NCBI GenBank assembly: GCA_947372165.1
Contig: CANBSP010000008.1
Location: forward strand, 1 to 64,000
Length of the DNA stretch: 64,000 nucleotides
Direction: 5' to 3'
DNA from: Actinomycetota bacterium
GTDB taxonomy: Bacteria > Actinomycetota > Actinomycetes > Nanopelagicales > Nanopelagicaceae
This document shows, one piece after another, positions 40,742 to 48,917 of this stretch. Position 1 is the first letter of the stretch. Each line of letters opens with the position of its first letter. The position numbers were made by a program, and so were the translations under genes. A model generated the notes under the pieces. It had not been told where the DNA came from, did not search any database, and saw only the letters and a list, made by a program, of their open reading frames with translations.

Positions 40742-41173
40742 ATGACGAGCCCCGACCTCTCCCGCTTTTCGGGCTGGAAGCTCGCCCTCGCCCATCGTTG
40801 GCTAGAAATAGGCGCAGATGAGCTCCTTGCTGCGATCGGAGTCGACTTCGAGGCCTCTCTCTTGGCCCCGCTCCACGCATCAACAGCGACAGAGAGCCCT
40901 TACAAAGAGTATGAATGGGTCATCTTTCAGCACCCGACTATTAAGCCGGGAGTCCTTCACGCTGCCCCGCTCTCAGTAACAGAGGCGCCAGCCTTGTGGG
41001 AGGAATGGTTCTTTGTTGATGAGCAAATGCACCACCACGAGCTTCGCAACCATCCGCATGATGGTGAAGAAGAGATGTGGAAAGGCCACGACGATCTTCA
41101 TCCAGCAGTCGTCCTCGATATTCAATGGCACTACATCAATGATGGGGACCCCCGCCCATACCTGCTCCGCTAG
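40742..41173 (+). CDS. Unrecognised 143-residue protein between two sugar operons
   Basis: I do not recognise the family. The frame is real by its good ribosome site (AAAGGAG nine bases before the ATG at 40742), normal codon use and clear borders. It is soluble, acidic in the second half, with a His-rich region near 99-118 (MHHHELRNHPHD, then GHDDLHP) that could bind metal, and several Trp. It has no signal peptide or membrane helix. It lies between the divergent operons and is flanked by the two 21-base motifs, so it may be coregulated with sugar uptake. Function unknown. Confidence 0.7.
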   Translation: MTSPDLSRFSGWKLALAHRWLEIGADELLAAIGVDFEASLLAPLHASTATESPYKEYEWVIFQHPTIKPGVLHAAPLSVTEAPALWEEWFFVDEQMHHHELRNHPHDGEEEMWKGHDDLHPAVVLDIQWHYINDGDPRPYLLR

Positions 41174-41181
41174 ATAAGGGC

Positions 41182-41202
41182 ATTTCGTTACCAAAACGTT
41201 AT
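41182..41202 (-). promoter_or_regulatory. TAACG-N6-TAACG motif, copy 2
   Basis: Reverse-strand copy of the motif at 40681-40701 (18 of 21 identical). It contains AAAACGTTAT, 8 of 10 palindromic. It lies 163 bases before the second binding-protein gene. Confidence 0.6.
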
Positions 41203-41364
41203 CTTTTAGATCGACCGGACCTGAGCCTGCGCAGCAAAAAATCAGGACTCGCCCCTAGCCGAAAAGTTTGCATCGGACTAGATTTACGGCGCTCATCATT
41301 CGAACCCATGGTCAATGAAGATTTGGCCCGATTTCTGAGCACCTTTCGAAAGGTACATATACAT

Positions 41365-42438
41365 ATGTTCAAGCGCCGTCACGCGGTCTCAGCACTCGCT
41401 GCTGCAGCACTCGCAGTAACAGGTTTTGTAGCAACAACCCCAGCACACGCTGCTGCAGGTTTTGTTGGCGTCATCCTTCCAGATGCTGCGTCATCAAACC
41501 GTTGGGAAAGTGCTGACCGTCCATTCCTCACAGCAGCTTTCAAGGCAGCTGGAGTAACAGCAAAGATTCAGAATGCAAATGGCGATAAGGCCGCATTCGC
41601 AACTATCGCTGACCAAATGCTCACACAGGGCGCAAAGGTCCTCGTCATGGTTAACCTCGATTCAGCATCAGCTAAGGCTGTTCAGGACAAGGCAAAGAAG
41701 CAGGGCGTACCAACAATTGACTACGACCGCCTCACACTTAACGGTTCAGAGTCATACTACGTTTCATTCGATAACACTGCAGTTGGTGTTCTCCAGGGAA
41801 CAGGCATTGTTAACTGCTTGAAGGCTAAGAGCGTTAAGAACCCACGCATTGTTTACCTTAATGGTTCACCAACAGATAACAACGCAACACTCTTCGCAAA
41901 GGGATACAAGTCAGTTGTAGATCCTTACCTCAAGGCTAATGGCGGAACCGTCATTGCTGACCAGGCTGTCCCAGGTTGGGATAACGTCCAGGGTGGAACA
42001 ATCTTCGAGCAGATGCTCACAAAGGCTGGCGGAAAGCTTGATGCAGTTGTATCAGCTAACGAAGGTCTTGGACTTGCAGCAGTAGCTGTTCTCAAGAAGA
42101 ACGGCCTCAACGGCAAGGTCTGCGTATCTGGTCAGGATGCATCTGATGCTGGTCTCGCAGCGATCCTCACAGGCGATCTCTCAAACACTGTCTACAAGGC
42201 AATCAAGGCTGAAGCTAACGCAACAGCAGCTCTTGCAGTCTCACTCTTCAAGGGTCAGAAGGCAACTGCAGCTAAGGGTTCAGTCAACAATGGCACAGTC
42301 AACGTTCCATCAGTACTTCTCGTACCGGTCGGAATCACAAAGGCTAACGTCAAGGTTGTCATCGCAGATGGCTTCACAACTCGTGCCAAGGTTTGCGCAA
42401 TCGCAACTGAGGCAGTTTGTAAGGCTGCAGGTCTCTAA
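41365..42438 (+). CDS. xylF: Xylose-type ABC transporter substrate-binding protein
   Basis: A 357-residue type I binding protein of the XylF/ChvE branch. Signal peptide 1-32 (MFKRRH, then an Ala-rich core and PAHA cut site); no lipobox Cys. Core segments: GVILPDAASSNRWESADRP, PTIDYDRL, YLNGSPTDNNATLFAKGY, VVSANEGLGLAAV, VSGQDAS. The D-xylose role is inferred from family and from xylA nearby. Start ATG 41365 after AAAGGT; an upstream frame to 41308 lacks family likeness. Confidence 0.9.
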   Translation: MFKRRHAVSALAAAALAVTGFVATTPAHAAAGFVGVILPDAASSNRWESADRPFLTAAFKAAGVTAKIQNANGDKAAFATIADQMLTQGAKVLVMVNLDSASAKAVQDKAKKQGVPTIDYDRLTLNGSESYYVSFDNTAVGVLQGTGIVNCLKAKSVKNPRIVYLNGSPTDNNATLFAKGYKSVVDPYLKANGGTVIADQAVPGWDNVQGGTIFEQMLTKAGGKLDAVVSANEGLGLAAVAVLKKNGLNGKVCVSGQDASDAGLAAILTGDLSNTVYKAIKAEANATAALAVSLFKGQKATAAKGSVNNGTVNVPSVLLVPVGITKANVKVVIADGFTTRAKVCAIATEAVCKAAGL

Positions 42439-42482
42439 TAACTACCTTAAACAGGAAGTTATAAGGGCTTAACACCTTAAAA

Positions 42483-42515
42483 AAACCCACCTAATCTCGG
42501 TTAGGTGGGTTTTTT
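42483..42515 (+). terminator. Intrinsic terminator between xylF and xylG
   Basis: Stem AACCCACCTAA / TTAGGTGGGTT with loop TCTCGG, followed by TTTTTT. Like the terminator at 39445-39493 it follows the binding-protein gene. Confidence 0.93.
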
Positions 42516-42565
42516 CATTGGATGAATTGAAGTAAAGTGCGAATACTCAATCGATAGGGGTCACG

Positions 42566-43330
42566 GTGTCTGAGCCGATTCTTTCACTTCGGAATATCAA
42601 TAAATCTTTTGGTGCAGTACACGTACTTCGAGGCGTGGACCTCGATATCTACCCTGGCCAGGTCACTGCACTTGTCGGTGATAACGGCGCAGGTAAGTCC
42701 ACTCTTATTAAATGTATCGCTGGTATCTACACACCAGAGAGCGGCGACTATCACTTTGATGGAAAGCCGGTAACTGTCAGTGGCCCGCGTGATGCAACCG
42801 CTCTTGGTATTGAAGTCGTGTATCAAGACCTTGCACTCTGCGACAACCTCGACATTGTTCATAATATGTTTCTGGGGCGCGAGAAGAAAAAGGGCGTCAC
42901 CTTAGATGAAGCAACCATGGAGAAGCTGGCGCGTGAGACTCTCGATGGCCTCAGTGTTCGTACCGTTAAATCTATTCGTCAGACTGTTTCATCACTCTCG
43001 GGTGGACAACGTCAGACCGTTGCAATTGCCCGAGCAGTATTGTGGAATAACAAGGTCGTCATCTTGGATGAACCAACCGCAGCTCTTGGCGTCTCTCAAA
43101 CTGAGCAAGTACTTCACTTAGTGCGACGTCTTGCCGATGCCGGCATCGCCGTTGTTCTCATCTCACATAACCTGACAGATGTCTTCCAAGTCGCAGATAA
43201 CATCGCCGCTCTCTATCTCGGCACGATGGCTGCTCAAGTAAAGCTGAACGAAGTCTCGACCAACCAAGTTATCGAACTCATCACCACCGGAAAATCAGCT
43301 GGCGTTACGAAGGCGGAGGCAAGCAAATAA
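42566..43330 (+). CDS. xylG: Xylose-type ABC transporter ATPase (single cassette)
   Basis: A 254-residue ATPase with Walker A GDNGAGKST, signature SLSGGQRQ and Walker B VILDEPTAALG. It has one cassette, about half the length of E. coli XylG. GTG start with AGGGG upstream; its TAA overlaps the permease ATG by one base. Confidence 0.92.
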   Translation: MSEPILSLRNINKSFGAVHVLRGVDLDIYPGQVTALVGDNGAGKSTLIKCIAGIYTPESGDYHFDGKPVTVSGPRDATALGIEVVYQDLALCDNLDIVHNMFLGREKKKGVTLDEATMEKLARETLDGLSVRTVKSIRQTVSSLSGGQRQTVAIARAVLWNNKVVILDEPTAALGVSQTEQVLHLVRRLADAGIAVVLISHNLTDVFQVADNIAALYLGTMAAQVKLNEVSTNQVIELITTGKSAGVTKAEASK

Positions 43331-44544
43331 TGTCTATCGATACCCCCACTCCTACCCTCAAGTCAGTGCTCAACGATTACTGGTCTCGAGTAAAATCCGG
43401 AGATATTGGCTCGCTGCCGGCAGTGCTCGGTTTGATTGCTCTTTGTGCGGTCTTCACCTCGATGAGTTCCTTCTTCCTCACTCCTGGAAATTTCGCGAAC
43501 CTCCTCACTCAAGCTGCTGGCGTGATTGTTATCGCCATGGGCCTGATCTTTGTGCTCTTACTTGGCGATATTGATCTCTCTGCGGGTTATTCTGCAGGTG
43601 TCTCCGGCGCGATCCTCGTTATTCTCGTAACAAACCATCATTGGGGCTGGGCGCCAGCGCTCGCAGTCTCGATTGTCGCTGGCATTCTGATGGGGCTGGT
43701 CATTGGTTCGCTCGTCTCTTATCTCGGGGTTCCCTCTTTCGTAGTGACCCTTGCAATGTTCTTAGCCTTCCAAGGAATTCTCCTTCTCCTTGCAGGTGAA
43801 GGTGGAACAATTCCGATCACCGACAAGACTGTTGTTGCTATTGAAAATAGCAACATGACGCCGCTGATTAGCTGGGCCTTCTACCTCGGCGCAAGCGCGC
43901 TGTACATCCTCTCTGGTCTTCGGAAGATGGCGGTACGCCGCAAAGCGGGCCTCAAGAGTGAACTTATTCAACTCTGGGCACTGAAAACTTTCGGCCTCCT
44001 GGCTATTTGCGCCGGTGCGGTCTACTCGCTCAATCTAGAGCGTTCAAACAATGTCGCTCTCGTCTCGCTCAAGGGAATTCCCGTTGTCGTTGCATTGATT
44101 CTGGCGATCTTGGTAGTCGGAACTTTCTTCTTGGGTCGCACCTCTTTTGGGCGCCATCTCTATGCAGTAGGCGGCAATGCCGAGGCAGCACGTCGCTCTG
44201 GTATTAACGTAAAGCGCGTTCGGTTGATGTCATTTGTTATCTGCTCAACACTTGCAGCAATTGCTGGATTGATCTTTGTATCACGTGCAAACTCAGTCTC
44301 CCCAACAACTGGTGGAAATGCGACCTTGCTCTATGCAGTAGGCGCGGCCGTTATTGGTGGCACTTCCCTCTTTGGTGGCAAGGGCAAGATGCGCGATGCC
44401 ATCTTGGGCGGCCTCGTTGTGGCAGTGATTGATAATGGAATGGGACTTCTTGGATATGCAGCAGGTATTAAGTACATCGTGACTGGATTAGTTCTGCTGG
44501 TCTCAGCTGGTGTCGATGCTCTCTCACGCAAGGGCTCTTCTTAA
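43330..44544 (+). CDS. xylH: Xylose-type ABC transporter permease
   Basis: A 404-residue membrane protein with about ten to twelve helices. The MGLIFVLLLGDIDLSAGYSAG segment, GRHLYAVGGNAEAARRSGINV and GTSLFGGKGKMRDAI are typical of the XylH/FrcC family. Translationally coupled to the ATPase gene. Confidence 0.93.
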   Translation: MSIDTPTPTLKSVLNDYWSRVKSGDIGSLPAVLGLIALCAVFTSMSSFFLTPGNFANLLTQAAGVIVIAMGLIFVLLLGDIDLSAGYSAGVSGAILVILVTNHHWGWAPALAVSIVAGILMGLVIGSLVSYLGVPSFVVTLAMFLAFQGILLLLAGEGGTIPITDKTVVAIENSNMTPLISWAFYLGASALYILSGLRKMAVRRKAGLKSELIQLWALKTFGLLAICAGAVYSLNLERSNNVALVSLKGIPVVVALILAILVVGTFFLGRTSFGRHLYAVGGNAEAARRSGINVKRVRLMSFVICSTLAAIAGLIFVSRANSVSPTTGGNATLLYAVGAAVIGGTSLFGGKGKMRDAILGGLVVAVIDNGMGLLGYAAGIKYIVTGLVLLVSAGVDALSRKGSS

Positions 44545-44561
44545 GAATCTGAACCCTGTGC

Positions 44562-44643
44562 TGGTGCGGAAGGTGGGACTTGAACCCACACGCCGAAGCA
44601 CAGGTTCCTAAGACCTGCGTGTCTGCCATTTCACCACTCCCGC
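44562..44643 (-). tRNA. tRNA-Leu (UAG)
   Basis: Minus-strand cloverleaf with acceptor GCGGGAG / CTTCCGC, anticodon loop CTTAGGA (anticodon TAG), long variable arm TGCTTCGGCG typical of Leu, T loop GTTCAAGTC and encoded ACCA end (plus 44562-44564). It lies convergent to xylH. Confidence 0.92.
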
Positions 44644-44648
44644 GAGCG

Positions 44649-44671
44649 ACTAACAGAAGTTGCTTGTTAGT
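44649..44671. repeat. 7-bp inverted repeat before xylA
   Basis: ACTAACA (44649-44655) and TGTTAGT (44665-44671) with a 9-base loop. It could be an operator or a hairpin at the 5' end of the tRNA-Leu gene; nothing decides which. Confidence 0.5.
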
Positions 44672-44758
44672 ACGATCAGTTTAGGCGATGAGCCCCACTC
44701 CACCAAACCGAGTTAATCCCCCCTTCCAAAGCCGAGCAAAAAGTTGGAGAATCCATAC

Positions 44759-45925
44759 ATGACACCATCATCCTTCACGCCACAGCCTTCCGATAAGTTC
44801 ACCTTTGGACTCTGGACCGTCGGTTGGCAGGCTGCAGACCCATTCGGCGCCGCAACTCGCGCCGCCATAGATCCAATTCGAACAGTCAATGAGTTGGCTA
44901 AGCGAGGCGCCTACGGCGTCACCTTCCACGATGATGATTTGATTCCATTCGGTGCCAACGATGCCGATCGTGATGTGCAGATCGCCCGCTTTAAGAAGGC
45001 GCTTGCCGATACCGGAATGAAAGTTCCGATGGCGACCACAAATCTCTTCTCGCACCCAATCTTTAAAGATGGTGCCTTGACGTCAAACGATCGAGATATC
45101 CGTCGTTATGCAATTCGCAAGGTCATGCGCAATATCGATCTCGCTGTTGATCTTGGTGCAGAGATCTATGTCTGTTGGGGCGGTCGCGAAGGCGCTGAGA
45201 CAGATGCTGGCAAGGATCCGATCGTTGCCCTCGAGCGTTACCGTGAAGGTTTCAATATTCTTGGGCAATACGTTATTGACCAGGGTTACAACCTGAAATT
45301 TGCCATCGAGCCAAAGCCAAATGAACCTCGTGGCGATATCTACCTACCAACAATTGGCCATGCCCTCGGATTTATCCAAACACTAGATCATCCCGAAATG
45401 GTGGGACTCAATCCCGAGGTCGGCCACGAGCAGATGGCGGGATTGAACTTTGTGCACGGCATCGCTCAAGCACTCTTCCAAGGCAAGCTCTTCCATATCG
45501 ATCTCAACGGTCAGCATGGACCTAAGTTCGATCAAGATTTAGTCTTTGGTCATGGCGATCTCAAGAGCGCCTTCTTCTTAGTTGATCTCCTCGAGCGTTA
45601 CAACTATCAAGGGCCTAAGCACTTCGACTATAAGCCAATGCGCAATGAGGATGATGCCGGGGTATGGCAATCGGCTGAAAATAATATGCGCACCTATCTT
45701 GGACTTCGCGAACGTGCAAAAGCATTCCGTGCTGATCCTCGAGTGATCGATGCGATGAAGGCAGCTCGCCTTGATCAGCTAGCGGTTCCTACGCTTGCAG
45801 CGGGTGAGAGCTGGCGCGACCTTGGCGATCCATCCTTTGATCTTGAAAGCGCTGCGCTGCGTGGCTCGGGCTACGAGCTCCTTGATCAACTCGCAATCGA
45901 GCATTTGATGGGATTTAGCGGCTAA
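44759..45925 (+). CDS. xylA: Xylose isomerase
   Basis: Converts D-xylose to D-xylulose. The 388-residue product is the class I actinobacterial type: catalytic His57 ([11 protein letters not shown]), the [15 protein letters not shown] metal site and [11 protein letters not shown]. Start ATG 44759 with TTGGAG eight bases upstream; a TTG five codons earlier is unlikely. No xylulokinase (xylB) lies in the window. Confidence 0.97.
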   Translation: MTPSSFTPQPSDKFTFGLWTVGWQAADPFGAATRAAIDPIRTVNELAKRGAYGVTFHDDDLIPFGANDADRDVQIARFKKALADTGMKVPMATTNLFSHPIFKDGALTSNDRDIRRYAIRKVMRNIDLAVDLGAEIYVCWGGREGAETDAGKDPIVALERYREGFNILGQYVIDQGYNLKFAIEPKPNEPRGDIYLPTIGHALGFIQTLDHPEMVGLNPEVGHEQMAGLNFVHGIAQALFQGKLFHIDLNGQHGPKFDQDLVFGHGDLKSAFFLVDLLERYNYQGPKHFDYKPMRNEDDAGVWQSAENNMRTYLGLRERAKAFRADPRVIDAMKAARLDQLAVPTLAAGESWRDLGDPSFDLESAALRGSGYELLDQLAIEHLMGFSG

Positions 45926-45960
45926 CCCTAAGCCTGCATCGCTCATCTCTGATCTGATAT

Positions 45961-45988
45961 TTGCCCCGCAATTGGGCTGCGCTAGAAT
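45961..45988 (+). promoter_or_regulatory. Promoter of the coiled-coil/acyltransferase genes
   Basis: TTGCCC (45961-45966), 16-base spacer, TAGAAT (45983-45988), about 45 bases before the ATG at 46035. Confidence 0.6.
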
Positions 45989-46034
45989 CGCAACCTCGAC
46001 AGTGCGAGACAGGTAGATTGGATTGAGGTCACTC

Positions 46035-47060
46035 ATGGCTCAAAAGGGATTTCTCTCGTGGGTTGGATTTAAGAGCGAGAGCTCGCAATCGCAGTCGGCT
46101 GCCGGCACACCCGTCGCCACCAACTCTGTTGCCACCAACTCTCTCGGCACAACGAGTGCACCGAGCACAACCGGCGCGCTTGATCGCATCCGTGAATTAG
46201 AGAGCCAACTCGCAGATCTTCGTTCTCGTAAAGATATTACCTCGCTCACTCGAGAAGAGTTTGAGATTCTCGCTACTGAGACGGCCATGAATCTGGTCAA
46301 GACTGCCCAGCAACGTGAGAAGAGCGCGGCAGCACAAGCTGCAAAATTGATCGCAGAAAGTACTTCTGCCGCTTCCGTTGCAACTGCCACGGCTGAAGCA
46401 AAGGCGAAGTCGATTCTTGCAGCAGCTGAAGCTCGAGGCCGTAAATATTTAATGACCGCTGAATCCGAAGGCAATGAGGCAAAAGCTGCAGCAGAGCGCA
46501 CCGCCCGCGCTTTGGCGGATGCAGCAAAGCGTGAAGCCGAGAGTATTCGCAGCGCTGCAGCCAATGAGGTAGAGGCACTTCTGACCTCAAAGAAGCGAGA
46601 GGCATCCGCGATCACCGCATCCGCCAAGAGTGAAGCGGACTCCATGATCGAACAGGCACAATCGAACGTGGCCGACTATCGCAGCTGGTTAGTTTCCGCC
46701 GTTGAAGAATCTGAGCGCCTTTACAAAATACAGTCGCAATCACTCTCTGCAGCTCAGCAAGCGATCGATCAATCCCGCCAGCGGTTAGCTCATGCCTTTG
46801 AAAAACTTTCTCTCCATATCGAAGATGTAAACGATAATCTCGATGGCGAAAACCTACCTACCGCGAAAGAGTTCATCCGCGCCAAAAGTGGCGTAAAGGA
46901 GAGTGCTTCTGCCCGTCCGGTTAAAAAGGCAGAGGTCAAGAAGGCTCCCGTCAAGAAAACTCAGGCTAAGAAGGCTCCAGCCAAGAAGAGTGCGCCAAAG
47001 AAGAGTGCGCCAAAGAAAACTTCTTCAAAGAAGGCTGCGCCAAAGAGCACGCGAAAGTAA
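46035..47060 (+). CDS. Coiled-coil protein with lysine-rich H1-like tail
   Basis: A 341-residue protein, not assigned to a named family. After an N-terminal segment (MAQKGFLSWVGFKSES) and a Ser/Thr/Ala-rich stretch with a VATNS repeat, a long alanine-rich coiled coil runs over residues about 47-270, with heptad-like AEARGRKYLMTAESEGNEAKAAAE. A C-terminal Lys/Ala/Pro tail (about 296-341) has KKAPVKK and KKSAPKK units. The coiled coil resembles DivIVA/Wag31-type or filament proteins; the tail should bind DNA or acidic polymers. The first in-frame ATG at 46023 lacks support. Its TAA directly precedes the acyltransferase ATG. Confidence 0.78.
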   Translation: MAQKGFLSWVGFKSESSQSQSAAGTPVATNSVATNSLGTTSAPSTTGALDRIRELESQLADLRSRKDITSLTREEFEILATETAMNLVKTAQQREKSAAAQAAKLIAESTSAASVATATAEAKAKSILAAAEARGRKYLMTAESEGNEAKAAAERTARALADAAKREAESIRSAAANEVEALLTSKKREASAITASAKSEADSMIEQAQSNVADYRSWLVSAVEESERLYKIQSQSLSAAQQAIDQSRQRLAHAFEKLSLHIEDVNDNLDGENLPTAKEFIRAKSGVKESASARPVKKAEVKKAPVKKTQAKKAPAKKSAPKKSAPKKTSSKKAAPKSTRK

Positions 47061-48839
47061 ATGTCAGTTCGAACTGATTCAAAGAAGGCCAAGTCAGGCA
47101 GGTATATCTCCTCTATCGATGGCTTGCGTGCTCTCGCCGTCTTTGCTGTTCTGCTCTATCACCTTGGCGTCAATTGGATTCCAGGTGGATTTCTCGGTGT
47201 AGATCTCTTCTTTGTCATCAGCGGTTACGTGATCACTCGGCTTATTCTCGATTCGATCCAACGTTCGAGCGCCCTCGATCTTCGTGAATTCTTCCGCGCA
47301 CGTGTAAGGCGTCTCTATCCAGCTCTGCTCTTCATGATGGTTGGATCAACCTTTATCATCGCTCTCTTTGCCCCGGAAGCCATCCCTCGATTTATCCGAG
47401 ATATTCCCTATGTTCTTACCGGCACAAATAACTGGCACTTAGTGGCAGAACATCGCAATTACTTTGAAAACGTTGGGCGTCCTCCCCTGCTCCAACACAC
47501 CTGGTCGCTGGGAGTTGAGTTCCAGTTCTATCTCATCTGGCCATTGATCTTAATCTTCGCCCTCAAATATTTTGGCAAGAAGAACTTGGCGAAGGTTGCT
47601 CTGCTGATTGCGGCCATTTCAGGAACTGCGCTCTTTCTGCTCTCTCTCACCGTCGATGCCTCATCTTCGGCCAACAAGATCAGTCACATCTACTTTGGAA
47701 CAGATACGCACTCCATCGGCCTATTCCTAGGTTCTGCTCTCGCAGTGAGTTGGGTTCCGCAGAATCTCTCCCCCGTGATCTCCCAACGCGCCCAAGATTT
47801 TGTCGATGGTATTGGTGTTATCGGGCTCATCGGCTTGCTCTCAACCTTCCTCTTTATTGATGAGAGTAATCCCACTCTCTATCGGATCGCCTTCCCGTTA
47901 GCCGGCATTCTCGGATGCGCGATCATCACTTCATTGGTACATCCGGCATCACGCTTTGCACCATTGATGAGTGCGCGCTGGTTGCTTTGGATAGGTGAGC
48001 GATCCTATGGAATCTATCTCTGGCACTGGGTGATATTTCAAGTCACTCGGCCATCTTTGGATCTTGCTGGGGCCACGTGGGCTATCAATGCTGCGCGGAT
48101 ACTTGTTGTTATCGCCCTTGCTGATATCTCGCTGCGGTGGATAGAGATTCCGATCAGGCGCGGTCAACTCAGCAACTGGGTACGTGGTTTGAAGTATCGA
48201 ACTCCAAAAGTGCGCGCTCGTGCAAAGCTCACAATCGTTGGAACGATTCTCTTTCTACTTCTCGCAACATCTGGTGCATCGTGGGCTGCCTATTACCGCG
48301 TTCACTCGGGAGTAAATGACGCTCGTAGCAATCAAACAACGACGCTATCGGTCCATGCACCCACCGTTCCTGGCGTTCCAGGGTTGTGGGTAACAGGCGA
48401 TTCGGTCATTTTGGGGATTCATGAAAAATTAGCCACCCACTTCCCCATCTCTTTGATTAATGCGCGAGTGGGGCGGCAGATCGAAGAATTAATTACTGTC
48501 GTGAAAGAGGATCAACCACAAGTCCCTCATAGCATTGTGATTCTCGATCTCGGGAACAATAACCATCTGACAGAGAGTTCGGTTCGCACTCTGCTCGAAT
48601 TTCTGAAGAACCAGCCAAAGATCATCCTGGTCAACACAGCTGTGCCTCGATCATGGGCAGCCGATAACGATGCAATTATTGCCCGAGTGAGTGCAAGCTA
48701 CCCACAGGTGGAGTTAGTCGATTGGGCTGGGATTTCGCAAGGCCACCCTGAGTTCTTTGCACCCGATGGTGTTCACCTCGTCGATGCCGGAAGTAGCGTC
48801 TATGTCGCGGCGATCATGGACCATTTGCCGAAGAATTAA
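47061..48839 (+). CDS. Membrane acyltransferase (OafA/YrhL type) with SGNH domain
   Basis: A 592-residue protein: an acyltransferase-3 membrane domain (about ten helices, residues 13-395, with SIDGLRALAVFAVLLYHLG and GVDLFFVISGYVI at its start) and a C-terminal SGNH-like domain outside the membrane (Ser in VTGDSVILG, and the Asp-His pair in PDGVHLVD). Such proteins O-acetylate or O-acylate surface polysaccharide or peptidoglycan. It follows the coiled-coil gene with no gap, so they share a transcript. Confidence 0.9.
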   Translation: MSVRTDSKKAKSGRYISSIDGLRALAVFAVLLYHLGVNWIPGGFLGVDLFFVISGYVITRLILDSIQRSSALDLREFFRARVRRLYPALLFMMVGSTFIIALFAPEAIPRFIRDIPYVLTGTNNWHLVAEHRNYFENVGRPPLLQHTWSLGVEFQFYLIWPLILIFALKYFGKKNLAKVALLIAAISGTALFLLSLTVDASSSANKISHIYFGTDTHSIGLFLGSALAVSWVPQNLSPVISQRAQDFVDGIGVIGLIGLLSTFLFIDESNPTLYRIAFPLAGILGCAIITSLVHPASRFAPLMSARWLLWIGERSYGIYLWHWVIFQVTRPSLDLAGATWAINAARILVVIALADISLRWIEIPIRRGQLSNWVRGLKYRTPKVRARAKLTIVGTILFLLLATSGASWAAYYRVHSGVNDARSNQTTTLSVHAPTVPGVPGLWVTGDSVILGIHEKLATHFPISLINARVGRQIEELITVVKEDQPQVPHSIVILDLGNNNHLTESSVRTLLEFLKNQPKIILVNTAVPRSWAADNDAIIARVSASYPQVELVDWAGISQGHPEFFAPDGVHLVDAGSSVYVAAIMDHLPKN

Positions 48840-48844
48840 AAAAT

Positions 48845-48880
48845 AAAAAAGCCCGCCGGTTATTCGGCGGGCTTTCTTTA
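48845..48880. terminator. Bidirectional intrinsic terminator
   Basis: Stem GCCCGCCG / CGGCGGGC with loop GTTATT, flanked by AAAAAA and TTTCTTT. It separates the acyltransferase gene from the convergent membrane/H1-like gene. Confidence 0.92.
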
Positions 48881-48917
48881 ACTCTGCTTGAGACTTCTTG
48901 AAACTACTCGGGTCTCA

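Noticed and set aside
46040-46645. Minus-strand 201-residue frame over the coiled-coil gene
   Set aside because: Antisense of Ala/Glu-rich coiled coil; Ser/Ala/Leu composition is a mirror effect.
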